From contig NZ_AWZT01000003.1 of NCBI RefSeq assembly GCF_000472525.1, positions 140,263 to 204,262 on the forward strand: 64,000 nucleotides of DNA, in the 5' to 3' direction. Source of the DNA: Paraburkholderia dilworthii (lineage in GTDB: Bacteria > Pseudomonadota > Gammaproteobacteria > Burkholderiales > Burkholderiaceae). Every line of letters starts with the position of its first letter. Position 1 is the first letter of the stretch. A program made the translations under genes and the position numbers. The notes beneath the pieces are model-generated. The model saw only the letters and a program-made list of their open reading frames with translations, was not told where the DNA came from and searched no databases. Positions 44,694 through 54,091 of this stretch are shown in pieces.

Positions 44694-45860
44694 ATGAAGT
44701 CGGCATTGCGTTGGATCAGCGTGGCATTGGTCGTCACCGGAGTTTCGGCTGCATGGAGCGGCCATGCATTTGCGGATGTGAAAATCGGCGTCACAGTGTC
44801 GGCAACCGGTCCTGCCGCATCGCTCGGTATTCCGGAGAAGAACACAGTCGCGCTGCTGCCCAAGGAAGTAGCCGGCCAGAAGATCGAATACATCGTACTT
44901 GACGACGCCACCGATTCAACTCAAGCCGTCAAGAACGCACGCAAGCTAACGAGCGAAGACCACGTCGACGCGCTGATCGGCTCAACCGTCGTGCCGAATT
45001 CGCTTGCAATGATGGACGTCGCTGCTGAAAACACTACGCCCGTGATCTCGCTCGCCGCTGCGGCGAGCATTGTCGAGCCTATGGATGCGAAGCGCGCGTG
45101 GGTCTTCAAGACGCCGCAGAACGACATCCTCATGGCTACGGCCATCGCTCAGCACATGGCCAATCATGGCGTGAAGACGGTCGCCTTCATCGGCTTCTCC
45201 GATGGTTATGGCGAGAGCTGGTTCAAGGAGTTCGGCAAGGCTGCGGATCTCGCAAAGATCAAGGTTGTCGCGAACGAGCGCTTCGCGCGTAACGACGCTT
45301 CTGTCACGGGTCAGGTGCTGAAGATCATGTCGCAGAACCCGGACGCAGTGTTGATCGCAGGCGCGGGCACACCGGCCGCATTGCCGCAGAAAACGCTCCG
45401 CGAGCGCGGCTACAAGGGCAAGTACTATCAGACGCACGGCGTCGCCAACAACGACTTTCTGCGCGTGTGCGGCAAGGACTGCGAGGGCACGTATCTGCCA
45501 GCCGGTCCGTTGCTCGTCGCTGAGCAACTGCCCGATTCGAACCCGGTCAAGAAGAGCGCGCTCGCCTATAAGCGGGCGTACGAAGGCGCATACGGTGCTG
45601 GCTCGGTGTCTACTTTCGGCGGTCACGCATGGGACGCCGGCCTGCTGTTGCAACGCGCGATTCCGCTTGCGCTGAAGAAGGGCCAGCCGGGCACGCCCGC
45701 GTTCCGCGAGGCACTGCGCACAGCGCTCGAAGGAACCAGGGAACTGCCTGCGTCGCACGGTATCTTCAACATGAGCGCGAACGACCATGCCGGTCTTGAT
45801 CAGCGGGCGCGTGTGATGGTGGAGATCGTCGGCGGCAAGTGGAAGTTGTCCGGCGACTGA
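44694..45860 (+). CDS. livK: LivK-type branched-chain amino acid binding protein, copy 1
   Basis: A 388-residue secreted binding protein. The signal peptide ends HAFA near residue 27. The mature part starts DVKIGVTVSATGPAASLGIPEKN, with a Peripla_BP_6 fold; DDATDSTQAVKNARKL and PAGPLLVAEQLPDSNPVKKS are visible motifs. A Cys pair (RVCGKDCEG) probably forms a disulfide. It is very similar along its whole length to the protein encoded at 46245, so the two are a recent tandem pair. Each has its own terminator or promoter region, so they can be regulated separately. The start follows AGAGGAG. Confidence 0.92.
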   Translation: MKSALRWISVALVVTGVSAAWSGHAFADVKIGVTVSATGPAASLGIPEKNTVALLPKEVAGQKIEYIVLDDATDSTQAVKNARKLTSEDHVDALIGSTVVPNSLAMMDVAAENTTPVISLAAAASIVEPMDAKRAWVFKTPQNDILMATAIAQHMANHGVKTVAFIGFSDGYGESWFKEFGKAADLAKIKVVANERFARNDASVTGQVLKIMSQNPDAVLIAGAGTPAALPQKTLRERGYKGKYYQTHGVANNDFLRVCGKDCEGTYLPAGPLLVAEQLPDSNPVKKSALAYKRAYEGAYGAGSVSTFGGHAWDAGLLLQRAIPLALKKGQPGTPAFREALRTALEGTRELPASHGIFNMSANDHAGLDQRARVMVEIVGGKWKLSGD

Positions 45861-45890
45861 GCGAAGGCAAAGGGATAGGGGACCTCATAC

Positions 45891-45922
45891 AAAAAGACGC
45901 GTGCAGTTGACGCGTCTTTTTT
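45891..45922 (+). terminator. Terminator after livK copy 1
   Basis: AAAAAGACGCGT and ACGCGTCTTTTT arms enclose a 7-base loop, with the T-run forming one side. It lies 30 bases after the stop and separates the two binding-protein genes. Confidence 0.85.
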
Positions 45923-45991
45923 ATTGCCCGTGCCGCGCCAAAAGTGTGGTTATGCGGCTTCAGGACAAACCCGCATTTGGGTCGCAGTCTA

Positions 45992-46045
45992 TTGACCGTC
46001 AATGATGCACAACGCGATACTACTAACATGTTAGTGTTTTGTGCA
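45992..46045 (+). promoter_or_regulatory. Promoter with overlapping palindromic operator for livK copy 2
   Basis: TTGACC (45992-45997) and GATACT (46016-46021) are 18 bases apart. A perfect 14-bp palindrome ACTAACATGTTAGT (46022-46035) covers the expected start site. TGCACAA (46006-46012) and TTGTGCA (46039-46045) form a wider flanking inverted repeat. This looks like a repressor-controlled promoter; the regulator is not identified. The remaining leader to 46244 is about 200 bases and shows no clear gene. Confidence 0.55.
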
Positions 46046-46244
46046 CGCTAGTTCGACAGGCATTCAGGAATCGCAGCAGCAGGCAGTGATGGCACGCAGC
46101 AGGGAGTGACATACAAGCGGCGCAGGCATGCGCGTTGAGCAGGGAAAACCATGCTTGGCATGCCCGAAGCCTATAACTAGATTCAGACACCCGGCCCACG
46201 AGTCGGATCACAGATACGCGCTTCAAGGCGTTTGGAGACTTGCA

Positions 46245-47405
46245 ATGACAAAGACAAAGCAATGGGTACGCACTGGCATCGCAATGGCATTGATGTGCGG
46301 TGCGGGCGCGGCGTACGCTCAGGTAAAAATCGGCGTGACGCTATCCACGACGGGGCCGGCTGCATCGCTCGGGATTCCTGAAAAGAACACGATCGCGTTG
46401 CTGCCGAAGGAGATCGGCGGCAAGACGGTGCAGTACATCATTCTCGATGACGCATCGGACACGGGCAAGGCCGTGCAGAACACGCGCAAGCTGATCGACG
46501 AAGATCACGTCGACGCGATTATCGGCTCGACGGTCACGCCGAATTCGCTGGCCATGCTCGATCCTGCTTCCGAGGGCAAGACGCCGGTGATCTCGCTCGC
46601 CGCTTCTGCGGCGATCATTTCGCCGATGGACGCGAAGCGTGCATGGGCCTTCAAACCGCCGCAGAACGACAGCCTGATGGCCGACGCCATTGCCGATTAC
46701 ATGGAGCATCACGGCGTCAAGACGGTGGGATTTATCGGCTTCGCGGATGCCTATGGCGATAGCTGGAACAACGTATTTACCGCTGCGGCCAATGCACACA
46801 ATCTGAAGGTCGTTTCCAACGAGCGATTCAACCGCACCGACGCGTCGGTGACCGGCCAGGTGTTGAAGACAATGGGCGCAAATCCCGACGCAGTGCTGAT
46901 TGCGGGTTCGGGCACACCGTCGGCGTTGCCGGCCAAGACGCTCAAGGAGCGCGGCTACAAGGGCAAGGTGTACCAGACGCACGGCGTCGCCAACAACGAC
47001 TTCCTGCGCGTGTGCGCCAAGGACTGCGAAGGCGAGATCCTGCCGGCGGGTCCGATTCTCGTCGCCGACCAGCTGCCGGACTCGAATCCGGTGAAGAAGT
47101 CGTCGCTGGCCTATAAGGCTGCGTATGAGAAAGCGTACGGCGCGGGTTCGGTCGCGACCTTCGGCGGTCACGCATGGGACGCCGGCCAGATGCTGCAACG
47201 TGCGATTCCCGAAGCGCTGAAGACCGCACAGCCGGGCACTGAGGCGTTCCGTGTGGCACTGCGCGGCGCGCTCGAAAACATCAAGGAACTGCCGGTCTCG
47301 CACGGCATCATGAACACGACCACGACCGACCACAACGGCCTCGACAAGCGCGCACGCGTGATGGTGCAGATCGTCGACGGCAAGTGGAAGCTGCAGAACG
47401 ACTAA
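46245..47405 (+). CDS. livK: LivK-type branched-chain amino acid binding protein, copy 2
   Basis: A 386-residue secreted binding protein. The signal peptide is MTKTKQWVRTGIAMALMCGAG and ends near AYAQ. The mature part begins VKIGVTLSTTGPAASLGIPEKN, followed by DDASDTGKAVQNTRKLIDED and RVCAKDCEGEILPAGPILVADQ. It is a close paralogue of the protein encoded at 44694. I chose ATG 46245, with GGAGA nearby, because the signal peptide starts there; the open frame runs 39 codons further upstream without signal features. A permease/ATPase set for it follows. Confidence 0.93.
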   Translation: MTKTKQWVRTGIAMALMCGAGAAYAQVKIGVTLSTTGPAASLGIPEKNTIALLPKEIGGKTVQYIILDDASDTGKAVQNTRKLIDEDHVDAIIGSTVTPNSLAMLDPASEGKTPVISLAASAAIISPMDAKRAWAFKPPQNDSLMADAIADYMEHHGVKTVGFIGFADAYGDSWNNVFTAAANAHNLKVVSNERFNRTDASVTGQVLKTMGANPDAVLIAGSGTPSALPAKTLKERGYKGKVYQTHGVANNDFLRVCAKDCEGEILPAGPILVADQLPDSNPVKKSSLAYKAAYEKAYGAGSVATFGGHAWDAGQMLQRAIPEALKTAQPGTEAFRVALRGALENIKELPVSHGIMNTTTTDHNGLDKRARVMVQIVDGKWKLQND

Positions 47406-47482
47406 TACAAAACCGGTACGCGCCTCTCGCGAAGTGCGGCACATGACGCCGCATTGCCATTCTGTTCGACGACAATGGCACC

Positions 47483-47513
47483 GACCGCCGCGCCGTGCTC
47501 CAGCGCGGCGGTC
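47483..47513 (+). other. Stem-loop between the second binding-protein gene and livH
   Basis: GACCGCCGCGC and GCGCGGCGGTC form an 11-bp stem with a 9-base loop, followed by GTCTTTC. It is placed like the stem-loop after the 40955 gene, between binding protein and permease, and may have the same role in differential expression. Confidence 0.5.
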
Positions 47514-47605
47514 GTCTTTCAGGCATTGCAGTTCGATGGACGGCTGCGGATTCTTCCGCCACGACTGTTTCCAGTTTCGATTTCGACGCTTCAGAACGAG
47601 GAAGT

Positions 47606-48661
47606 ATGGATCTATCAATTGCGGCGATCCTCGCGCAGGACGGCATTACCACGGGCGCCATTTACGCATTGCTCGCGCTCGCGCTGGTGCTGGTGTTCTC
47701 CGTGACGCGGGTGATCTTCATCCCGCAGGGCGAGTTTGTTTCGTATGGCGCGCTCACGCTCGCCGCGTTGCAGACACAAAAGTTTCCGGCCACCTGCTGG
47801 TTGCTGATGGCGATGGGCGCGGCCTGCTTCGTCGTCGAAGTGGCGGGGCTCGTGCGGCACGCGGAGCGGCGCCGCCATGCGGCCCGCACGCTGGCTCTGC
47901 TGGTCGGTAAGTATCTGCTGTTTCCCGTTGCCGTTTACGCGCTCACCCAAGGCGTTTTCCTACAGCCGCTGCCGATGATTGCGCAGATCGCGTTGACGCT
48001 CCTGATCGTGATTCCGATGGGCCCGTTCGTTTACCGGCTCGCGTATGAGCCGATTGCCGAGGCGACGACGTTGCTGCTTCTGATCGTCGCGGTAGCGGTG
48101 CACTTCGCGATGGTCGGCCTCGGGCTCGTCATGTTCGGCGCGGAAGGCTCGCGCACCACCGCGTTTTCGGACGCGACTTTCAACATCGGCAGTCTGTCGA
48201 TTTCGGGACAAAGCCTGTGGGTTCTCGGGACAGCCGTTGTGCTGATCGGTGCGCTGTACCTGTACTTCGACCGCTCGATTTCGGGCAAGGCATTGCGCGC
48301 GACGTCGGTGAACCGGCTCGGCGCCCGGCTCGTCGGCATCGGCACGACGCAAGCAGGGCGCCTCGCGTTCACGCTCGCAGCCGGGCTCGGCGCGCTGTGC
48401 GGCATCCTCGTGGCACCGTTGACCACCATCTACTACGACTCGGGCTTCCTGATCGGTCTGAAGGGCTTCGTGGGCGCGATTATCGGCGGTCTTGTCAGTT
48501 ATCCGCTGGCGGCGGCCGGCTCGATTCTGGTCGGACTGCTGGAGTCGTATTCGTCGTTCTGGGCTAGCGCCTATAAGGAAGTGATCGTGTTCACGCTGAT
48601 TATCCCGGTGTTGCTCTGGCGCAGTCTTGCCAGCCCGCACGCGGAAGAGGACGAGGAGTGA
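47606..48661 (+). CDS. livH: LivH-type ABC permease, second system
   Basis: A 351-residue inner-membrane permease. The start is MDLSIAAILAQDGITTGAIYALLALALVLVFSVTRVIFIPQGEF, the LivH hallmark. An insertion near residues 70-110 (VRHAERRRHAARTLALL) makes it longer than the first system's LivH (294 residues). The C-terminal half has FVGAIIGGLVSYPLAAAGSILVGLLES. I chose 47606 because of AACGAGG upstream; the open frame extends further upstream into the stem-loop region. Four bases separate it from the next gene. Confidence 0.93.
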   Translation: MDLSIAAILAQDGITTGAIYALLALALVLVFSVTRVIFIPQGEFVSYGALTLAALQTQKFPATCWLLMAMGAACFVVEVAGLVRHAERRRHAARTLALLVGKYLLFPVAVYALTQGVFLQPLPMIAQIALTLLIVIPMGPFVYRLAYEPIAEATTLLLLIVAVAVHFAMVGLGLVMFGAEGSRTTAFSDATFNIGSLSISGQSLWVLGTAVVLIGALYLYFDRSISGKALRATSVNRLGARLVGIGTTQAGRLAFTLAAGLGALCGILVAPLTTIYYDSGFLIGLKGFVGAIIGGLVSYPLAAAGSILVGLLESYSSFWASAYKEVIVFTLIIPVLLWRSLASPHAEEDEE

Positions 48662-48665
48662 CGCG

Positions 48666-50450
48666 ATGAAACGGATCATGAAAACCAGGTTCTTCTGGCT
48701 GTTCCTCGTGGTGCTGTTCGCGTTGCCGGTTTTGCCGCAGCCGATTCACGTGCCTGAGTACTGGGTAACGCTGCTCAACTACATCGGGCTCTATTCGATC
48801 GTTGCGATCGGGCTCGTGCTGCTGACGGGCATCGGCGGGATGACGAGTTTCGGGCAGGCCGCGTTTGTCGGCATCGGCGCCTATGCGACTGCGTACCTGA
48901 CGACGCGCTTCGGCGTTTCGCCGTGGCTCGCGCTGATCGCGGGCGTGCTGGTAACGGCGCTGATCGCGCTGATGCTCGGCCTCGTGACGATGCGTCTGTC
49001 CGGCCACTTTCTGCCGCTCGGCACGATCGCGTGGGGGCTCGCGCTGTTCTATCTGTTCGGCAATCTGGAAATGCTCGGCAAGTACGACGGCATCAACGGC
49101 ATTCCGGTGCTGAATGTGTTTGGCATCGACCTGGAGTCGGGTCGCCATATCTATTACCTGATCTGGCTGGTCGTGCTCGGCGCGGTGATCTCCGTTCAGA
49201 ACCTGCTTAACAGTCGGCCGGGGCGGGCGATTCGTGCATTGCGCGGCGGCGGAATGATGGCTGAGGCGATGGGCGTGAATACCGCGTGGATGCGCGTGGT
49301 CATCTTCGTCTACGCGGCCGTGCTGGCATCGGTTTCCGGCTTTCTGTACGCGCATTTGCAGCGCGCGGTGAACCCGACGCCGTTCGGTCTGAATCACGGT
49401 ATCGAATTTCTGTTCATGGCGGTGGTTGGCGGTGTGTCGCACGTGTGGGGCGCGGTGCTCGGCGCGGCGATTCTCACGGTGTTACAGGACTATCTGCAAA
49501 CGCTGCTGCCCAAGCTGCTCGGCGAGAACGGCAACTTTGAAGTGATCGTCTTCGGCATTTTGATGGTGCTGTTGCTCCAATATGCGCGGCAAGGCGTCTG
49601 GCCGTTCGTCGCGCGTTTCTTCCCGCGCGGACCGCGCGCACATCTGCCGGACCATGCAGATGCTTTGCCGCAGCGCAGCAAGCCCAGGGCCGGAGAGAAC
49701 CTGCTGACGGTAAATAAAGCGCGCAAACAGTTCGGTGGTCTCGTCGCCGTGAACGACGTCAGCTTCGAGGTGAAAGCCGGGCAGATTATCGGACTAATTG
49801 GCCCAAACGGCGCCGGTAAGTCCACTACCTTCAATCTCGTAACCGGGGTGCTGCAAGCGACGAGCGGCGAGATCACTTTCCGCGGGGAGCGTATCGACTC
49901 GCTCAGTTCACGTGAAATCGTCAAGCGGGGGATCGGCCGCACGTTCCAGCACGTCAAGTTGCTGCCGGGCATGACGGTGCTCGAAAACGTCGCGATTGGC
50001 GGACACTTGCGCGGGCATGCGGGCGTCTGGCGAAGCATTGCGCGGCTGAATAGCGCGGAAGAAGCCCGCCTGATGGCCGAAGCCGCCCGCCAGATTCGCC
50101 GCGTGGGACTCGAGCAGCACATGTACGACGAAGCAGGAAGTCTCGCCTTGGGCCAGCAACGGATTCTCGAGATCGCTCGTGCGCTGTGCTGCGATCCGAC
50201 CTTGCTGCTGCTGGACGAGCCAGCGGCCGGACTTCGGTATCAGGAGAAGTTGCAGTTGGCCGATTTGCTGCGCCGTTTGAAGGCGGAAGGAATGAGTGTG
50301 TTGCTGGTCGAGCACGACATGGACTTCGTGATGAACCTGACCGATCGACTGGTCGTGATGGAGTTCGGCACGCGTATCGCGGAAGGCCTTCCGCAGGAAG
50401 TGCAGCAAGACCCGGCTGTGCTTGAAGCGTACCTCGGTGGAGTGGAGTGA
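48666..50450 (+). CDS. Fused LivM permease and LivG ATPase
   Basis: A 594-residue protein in which a LivM permease (residues about 1-330) is joined to a LivG ATPase (about 345-590). The permease part has [30 protein letters not shown]; the ATPase has [18 protein letters not shown] (Walker A), [16 protein letters not shown] (signature) and [16 protein letters not shown] (Walker B). The linker at about 330-345 contains [15 protein letters not shown]. Fused LivMG proteins are known in proteobacteria. The start at 48666 has GAGGAG. With livH and livF it forms a transporter for the LivK pair upstream. Confidence 0.93.
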   Translation: MKRIMKTRFFWLFLVVLFALPVLPQPIHVPEYWVTLLNYIGLYSIVAIGLVLLTGIGGMTSFGQAAFVGIGAYATAYLTTRFGVSPWLALIAGVLVTALIALMLGLVTMRLSGHFLPLGTIAWGLALFYLFGNLEMLGKYDGINGIPVLNVFGIDLESGRHIYYLIWLVVLGAVISVQNLLNSRPGRAIRALRGGGMMAEAMGVNTAWMRVVIFVYAAVLASVSGFLYAHLQRAVNPTPFGLNHGIEFLFMAVVGGVSHVWGAVLGAAILTVLQDYLQTLLPKLLGENGNFEVIVFGILMVLLLQYARQGVWPFVARFFPRGPRAHLPDHADALPQRSKPRAGENLLTVNKARKQFGGLVAVNDVSFEVKAGQIIGLIGPNGAGKSTTFNLVTGVLQATSGEITFRGERIDSLSSREIVKRGIGRTFQHVKLLPGMTVLENVAIGGHLRGHAGVWRSIARLNSAEEARLMAEAARQIRRVGLEQHMYDEAGSLALGQQRILEIARALCCDPTLLLLDEPAAGLRYQEKLQLADLLRRLKAEGMSVLLVEHDMDFVMNLTDRLVVMEFGTRIAEGLPQEVQQDPAVLEAYLGGVE

Positions 50451-51214
50451 TGGATAACATGACGAATGCGGTTGCACCGATTCTGGATGTAAATGGCTTA
50501 TCCGTCCGATACGGAAAGGTCGAGGCGCTGCACGGAGCGGCCATCAAGGTGCGGCCCGGTCAAATCGTATCGGTGATCGGACCGAATGGCGCCGGCAAAT
50601 CCACGCTGCTTAACGCCATCATGGGCGCCTTGCCGACCACCGGTCATGCAAAAGGCGCGGTTCTATATCAAGGTGAGGATGTCAGCGCCGTCCCCGTCGA
50701 GAAGCGCGTGGCGCGCGGCATGTGTCTAGTGCCGGAGAAGCGCGAGCTTTTCGCGTCGATGACCGTCGAGGACAATCTCGTCCTCGGTGCGTATCGGCGC
50801 AAGCGCGCGGGCGAGCGCAATTTTCTGGACCAGATCGAGCCGGTATTCGAGCTTTTTCCGCGGCTGAAAGAGCGCCGCAAACAGGCGGCTGGGACGTTGT
50901 CCGGCGGCGAACGTCAGATGCTGGCGGTTGGTCGCGCTTTGATGGGCAAGCCGGACCTGCTGATGCTCGACGAGCCGAGCTTGGGTCTTGCGCCGCTGAT
51001 TGTGAAGGAGATCTTTCATATCATTAGCGCTTTGCGTCAAACCGGCGTTGCGACACTTCTGATCGAACAGAACGCTCGCGCCGCGCTCCAGATTTCGGAC
51101 TATGGCTACGTGTTGGAAACCGGCGAACTGGCGCTGGAAGGCGCGGCGGCGGAGTTGGCGCAGAACCCTCGAGTGATCGAAACGTATCTGGGACTGGCCA
51201 AAAAGGCCGCCTGA
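50450..51214 (+). CDS. livF: LivF-type ABC ATPase, second system
   Basis: A 254-residue ATPase with a normal Walker A ([16 protein letters not shown]), signature [16 protein letters not shown] and Walker [16 protein letters not shown]. Unlike the LivF at 40145, the phosphate-binding Lys is present. The ATG at 50450 overlaps the stop of the fused gene by one base, while a GTG start one codon earlier is possible. It is the last gene of the unit, and the parS-containing hairpin follows about 25 bases downstream. Confidence 0.94.
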   Translation: MDNMTNAVAPILDVNGLSVRYGKVEALHGAAIKVRPGQIVSVIGPNGAGKSTLLNAIMGALPTTGHAKGAVLYQGEDVSAVPVEKRVARGMCLVPEKRELFASMTVEDNLVLGAYRRKRAGERNFLDQIEPVFELFPRLKERRKQAAGTLSGGERQMLAVGRALMGKPDLLMLDEPSLGLAPLIVKEIFHIISALRQTGVATLLIEQNARAALQISDYGYVLETGELALEGAAAELAQNPRVIETYLGLAKKAA

Positions 51215-51237
51215 CTTTCATTTTGACCATGTCGAAG

Positions 51238-51263
51238 CGGCGTGTTTCACGTGAAACACGCCG
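51238..51263 (+). terminator. parS: Perfect parS palindrome that also looks like a terminator
   Basis: The core TGTTTCACGTGAAACA (51243-51258) is the universal chromosomal parS site. The perfect palindrome extends to 26 bases (51238-51263) and is followed by TTTTT. The hairpin, 24 bases after the livF stop, could end the transporter transcript while serving as the ParB-loading site. It lies about 110 bases before mnmG. Confidence 0.85.
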
Positions 51264-51374
51264 TTTTTATTTCGTTGGCCATTCGGCCGAATTCGGGGCC
51301 GAAACTGAACCCGCTATAATTCGCCAATACATTTTTCTTGAAGGCTCACGCGGCGATCCGACGTGAGATCCGCG

Positions 51375-53333
51375 ATGCTTTTTCCCACAGAATTTGACGT
51401 TATCGTCGTCGGCGGCGGTCATGCCGGCACCGAAGCCGCTTTGGCGTCCGCCCGCATGGGCAATAAGACGCTCCTGCTGACTCACAACATCGAAACGCTC
51501 GGGCAGATGAGTTGCAATCCGTCGATTGGCGGCATTGGCAAGGGCCATCTGGTCAAGGAGGTCGACGCGCTTGGCGGTGCAATGGCCGCCGCGACGGACG
51601 AGGGCGGCATTCAATTCCGCATCCTCAATTCGTCGAAGGGCCCGGCTGTGCGAGCGACGCGCGCACAGGCCGACCGGCTGCTTTATAAGCAGGCGATCCG
51701 TCACCGGCTTGAGAATCAGCCCAACCTGTGGCTTTTCCAGCAGGCAGTCGACGATCTGATGGTTGAGGGCGATCGCGTCGTCGGCGCGGTGACGCAGGTC
51801 GGGATTCGCTTCCGCTCGCGTGCCGTCGTGCTGACAGCAGGGACGTTCCTCGACGGCAAAATCCACGTGGGACTAAACAATTACACAGGTGGTCGCGCCG
51901 GCGATCCAGCGGCTGTTTCGTTGTCGGCGCGTCTTAAGGAGTTGAAGCTCCCGCAAGGGCGGCTGAAGACGGGCACGCCGCCGCGTATTGACGGCCGCAC
52001 CATCGACTTCTCGCAGCTGGAAGAGCAACCGGGTGATCTGGATCCGGTGCCGGTGTTTTCGTTTCTCGGCCGGGCGGAGCAGCATCCGCGGCAAATGCCG
52101 TGTTGGGTCACGCATACGAACGAGCGCACGCACGACATTATCCGCGGCGGGCTGGATCGCTCGCCGATGTACACGGGCGTCATCGAGGGGGTAGGGCCGC
52201 GGTATTGCCCATCCATCGAGGACAAGATCCACCGTTTCGCGTCGAAAGAATCACATCAGATATTTCTGGAGCCGGAAGGGCTTACAACGAACGAGTTTTA
52301 TCCAAATGGCATCTCGACGAGCTTGCCGTTTGATGTGCAGTTGGAGCTTGTCCGGTCGATGCGCGGTTTGGAGCACGCCCACATCCTGCGCCCCGGCTAT
52401 GCGATCGAATACGATTACTTTGACCCGCGTGGGTTGAAGGCGTCATTGGAAACAAAGGTAATTAGCGGCTTGTTCTTTGCGGGCCAGATAAACGGCACGA
52501 CCGGCTACGAGGAAGCGGCGGCGCAGGGCCTGCAGGCCGGTATCAACGCGGGTCTGTTCGTTCAAGGCAGGGAAGCGTGGTGCCCGCGTCGTGACCAAGC
52601 CTATCTTGGGGTGCTAGTTGACGATCTGGTGACGCGCGGCGTGTCGGAGCCGTACCGGATGTTCACGAGCCGGGCCGAGTACCGTCTGAGCTTGCGAGAG
52701 GACAACGCGGATATGCGGCTCACCGAAGTGGGGCGAGAGCTCGGCGTGGTGGACGACGTCCGCTGGGATATGTTCAGCCGGAAGCGCGACGCTGTTTCAC
52801 GTGAAACAGAACGACTGCGAATGACTTGGGTCAACCCCAAGACGGTGGCTGCCGACGAAGCGACCGCCCTGCTTGGTAAGTCCATTGACCACGAGTACAG
52901 CCTCGCCGACCTATTGCGTCGCCCTGGCGTGACATACGACGGAGTGTGTGCGCTTCGCGCCGGCGCATGCGCCGCACCCGGAACCTTGGCCGACGACGGC
53001 GTATTGCTGGCTCAGATCAAGGAGCAGATCGAGATCGGCATCAAGTATCAGGGCTATATCGACCGTCAGGCAGGCGAGATAGAGCGCAACGAGGCCCACG
53101 AAAGCACGCGTCTGCCGGACGACTTGGACTATGCGGAAGTTAGAGGTCTGTCGTTTGAGGCCCGTCAGAAACTGACGCAGTTCCGTCCAGAAACTATCGG
53201 CCAGGCGTCGCGCATTTCTGGCATCACGCCCGCGGCCATTTCATTGCTGATGGTCCATCTAAAGCGCGGGCTGGGGCGCCGTGCGGCGACGCCCGGTGAG
53301 CCCGGTGCCGACACGACGCCGGTGGCGCAATGA
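51375..53333 (+). CDS. mnmG: tRNA uridine-34 carboxymethylaminomethyl enzyme MnmG (GidA)
   Basis: A 652-residue FAD enzyme that, with MnmE, installs cmnm5 on wobble uridine of tRNAs. The FAD fold is [23 protein letters not shown] at the N-terminus. [23 protein letters not shown] near residue 45, [22 protein letters not shown] near 156 and [21 protein letters not shown] near 365 are family landmarks. The start [12 protein letters not shown] at 51375 is standard; a GTG at 51363 is less likely. A parS site is inside the gene at 52793. The stop overlaps the rsmG start by four bases. Confidence 0.97.
   Translation: MLFPTEFDVIVVGGGHAGTEAALASARMGNKTLLLTHNIETLGQMSCNPSIGGIGKGHLVKEVDALGGAMAAATDEGGIQFRILNSSKGPAVRATRAQADRLLYKQAIRHRLENQPNLWLFQQAVDDLMVEGDRVVGAVTQVGIRFRSRAVVLTAGTFLDGKIHVGLNNYTGGRAGDPAAVSLSARLKELKLPQGRLKTGTPPRIDGRTIDFSQLEEQPGDLDPVPVFSFLGRAEQHPRQMPCWVTHTNERTHDIIRGGLDRSPMYTGVIEGVGPRYCPSIEDKIHRFASKESHQIFLEPEGLTTNEFYPNGISTSLPFDVQLELVRSMRGLEHAHILRPGYAIEYDYFDPRGLKASLETKVISGLFFAGQINGTTGYEEAAAQGLQAGINAGLFVQGREAWCPRRDQAYLGVLVDDLVTRGVSEPYRMFTSRAEYRLSLREDNADMRLTEVGRELGVVDDVRWDMFSRKRDAVSRETERLRMTWVNPKTVAADEATALLGKSIDHEYSLADLLRRPGVTYDGVCALRAGACAAPGTLADDGVLLAQIKEQIEIGIKYQGYIDRQAGEIERNEAHESTRLPDDLDYAEVRGLSFEARQKLTQFRPETIGQASRISGITPAAISLLMVHLKRGLGRRAATPGEPGADTTPVAQ
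52793..52808. other. parS: Second parS site, inside mnmG
   Basis: TGTTTCACGTGAAACA, identical to the first site, with one more pairing base on each side. It encodes the AVSRETE segment of MnmG. A parS inside gidA is common in bacteria, and the two sites 1.5 kb apart next to parAB support a working ParABS system. Confidence 0.9.
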
Positions 53334-54013
53334 CGTCGAAGTCAAAAGGAGGCGATCGGGAAGCGTTGGCGAAACTTCTCGCGGAGGGCGTGCGCGCACT
53401 CGGCCTCGACGTGAGCGACGCGCAATCGAGCAAACTGCTTGATTACGTTGCACTGCTGGCTAAGTGGAACGCCGTCTACAACCTGACCGCGATCCGCGAT
53501 CCGCGCCAGATGCTGATTCAACATATCCTCGACTCCGTTTCGATCGTGCCGCATCTGGCGCAGCGCAATCCGCGTACCGTGCTCGACGTAGGCTCCGGCG
53601 GTGGATTGCCGGGCATCGTGTTGGCGATCGTTCGACCTGAGTGGAGCATCACCGTGAACGACATCGTTCACAAGAAAACGGCATTTCAGGCGCAAGCTAA
53701 GGCTGAGTTGGGGCTGAGCAATCTATTTGTCGTAACGGGCCGTGTGGAAACTTTGCAACCTGGCGCCGAAGTGCCGGCGAAGTTCGACGTAATCGTCTCC
53801 CGAGCATTCGCAGAACTCGCCGATTTCGTTACACTGGCCCGTCATCTGGTTGCGCAACAAGGCGCAATTCTCGCGATGAAAGGCGTGCGCCCGGATGGCG
53901 AGATCGAGCGGCTGCCCGCAGGCGCCCACGTGGAGCAAGTCGTTCGGCTCGACGTACCATTTCTCGATGCTGAACGCCACCTGGTCACGGTTTTTGTGGA
54001 CGAAGCGAGCTAA
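53330..54013 (+). CDS. rsmG: 16S rRNA methyltransferase RsmG (GidB)
   Basis: A 227-residue SAM-dependent enzyme methylating G527 (E. coli numbering) of 16S rRNA. The SAM loop is [18 protein letters not shown] near residue 85, and the N-terminal helix region [26 protein letters not shown] is typical. The gene overlaps mnmG by four bases and is 78 bases from parA. The N-terminal 15 residues are variable. Loss of RsmG gives low-level streptomycin resistance in other bacteria. Confidence 0.96.
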   Translation: MTSKSKGGDREALAKLLAEGVRALGLDVSDAQSSKLLDYVALLAKWNAVYNLTAIRDPRQMLIQHILDSVSIVPHLAQRNPRTVLDVGSGGGLPGIVLAIVRPEWSITVNDIVHKKTAFQAQAKAELGLSNLFVVTGRVETLQPGAEVPAKFDVIVSRAFAELADFVTLARHLVAQQGAILAMKGVRPDGEIERLPAGAHVEQVVRLDVPFLDAERHLVTVFVDEAS

Positions 54014-54091
54014 GCGCCGTCATACGGATGCGGGGCCGTTCACAACTGACGACGTAATTACTTTTAAAGCGGCAAAAGGGACACTCCAACG

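Noticed and set aside
46341..47618. A minus-strand open frame of 425 codons opposite the second LivK gene
   Set aside because: No family resemblance, Arg/His-rich; an antisense shadow of a clear gene.
49906..49918. GTTCACGTGAAAT inside the fused LivMG gene, resembling half a parS
   Set aside because: It lacks the outer bases of the parS consensus (several mismatches to TGTTTCACGTGAAACA) and lies in coding sequence.
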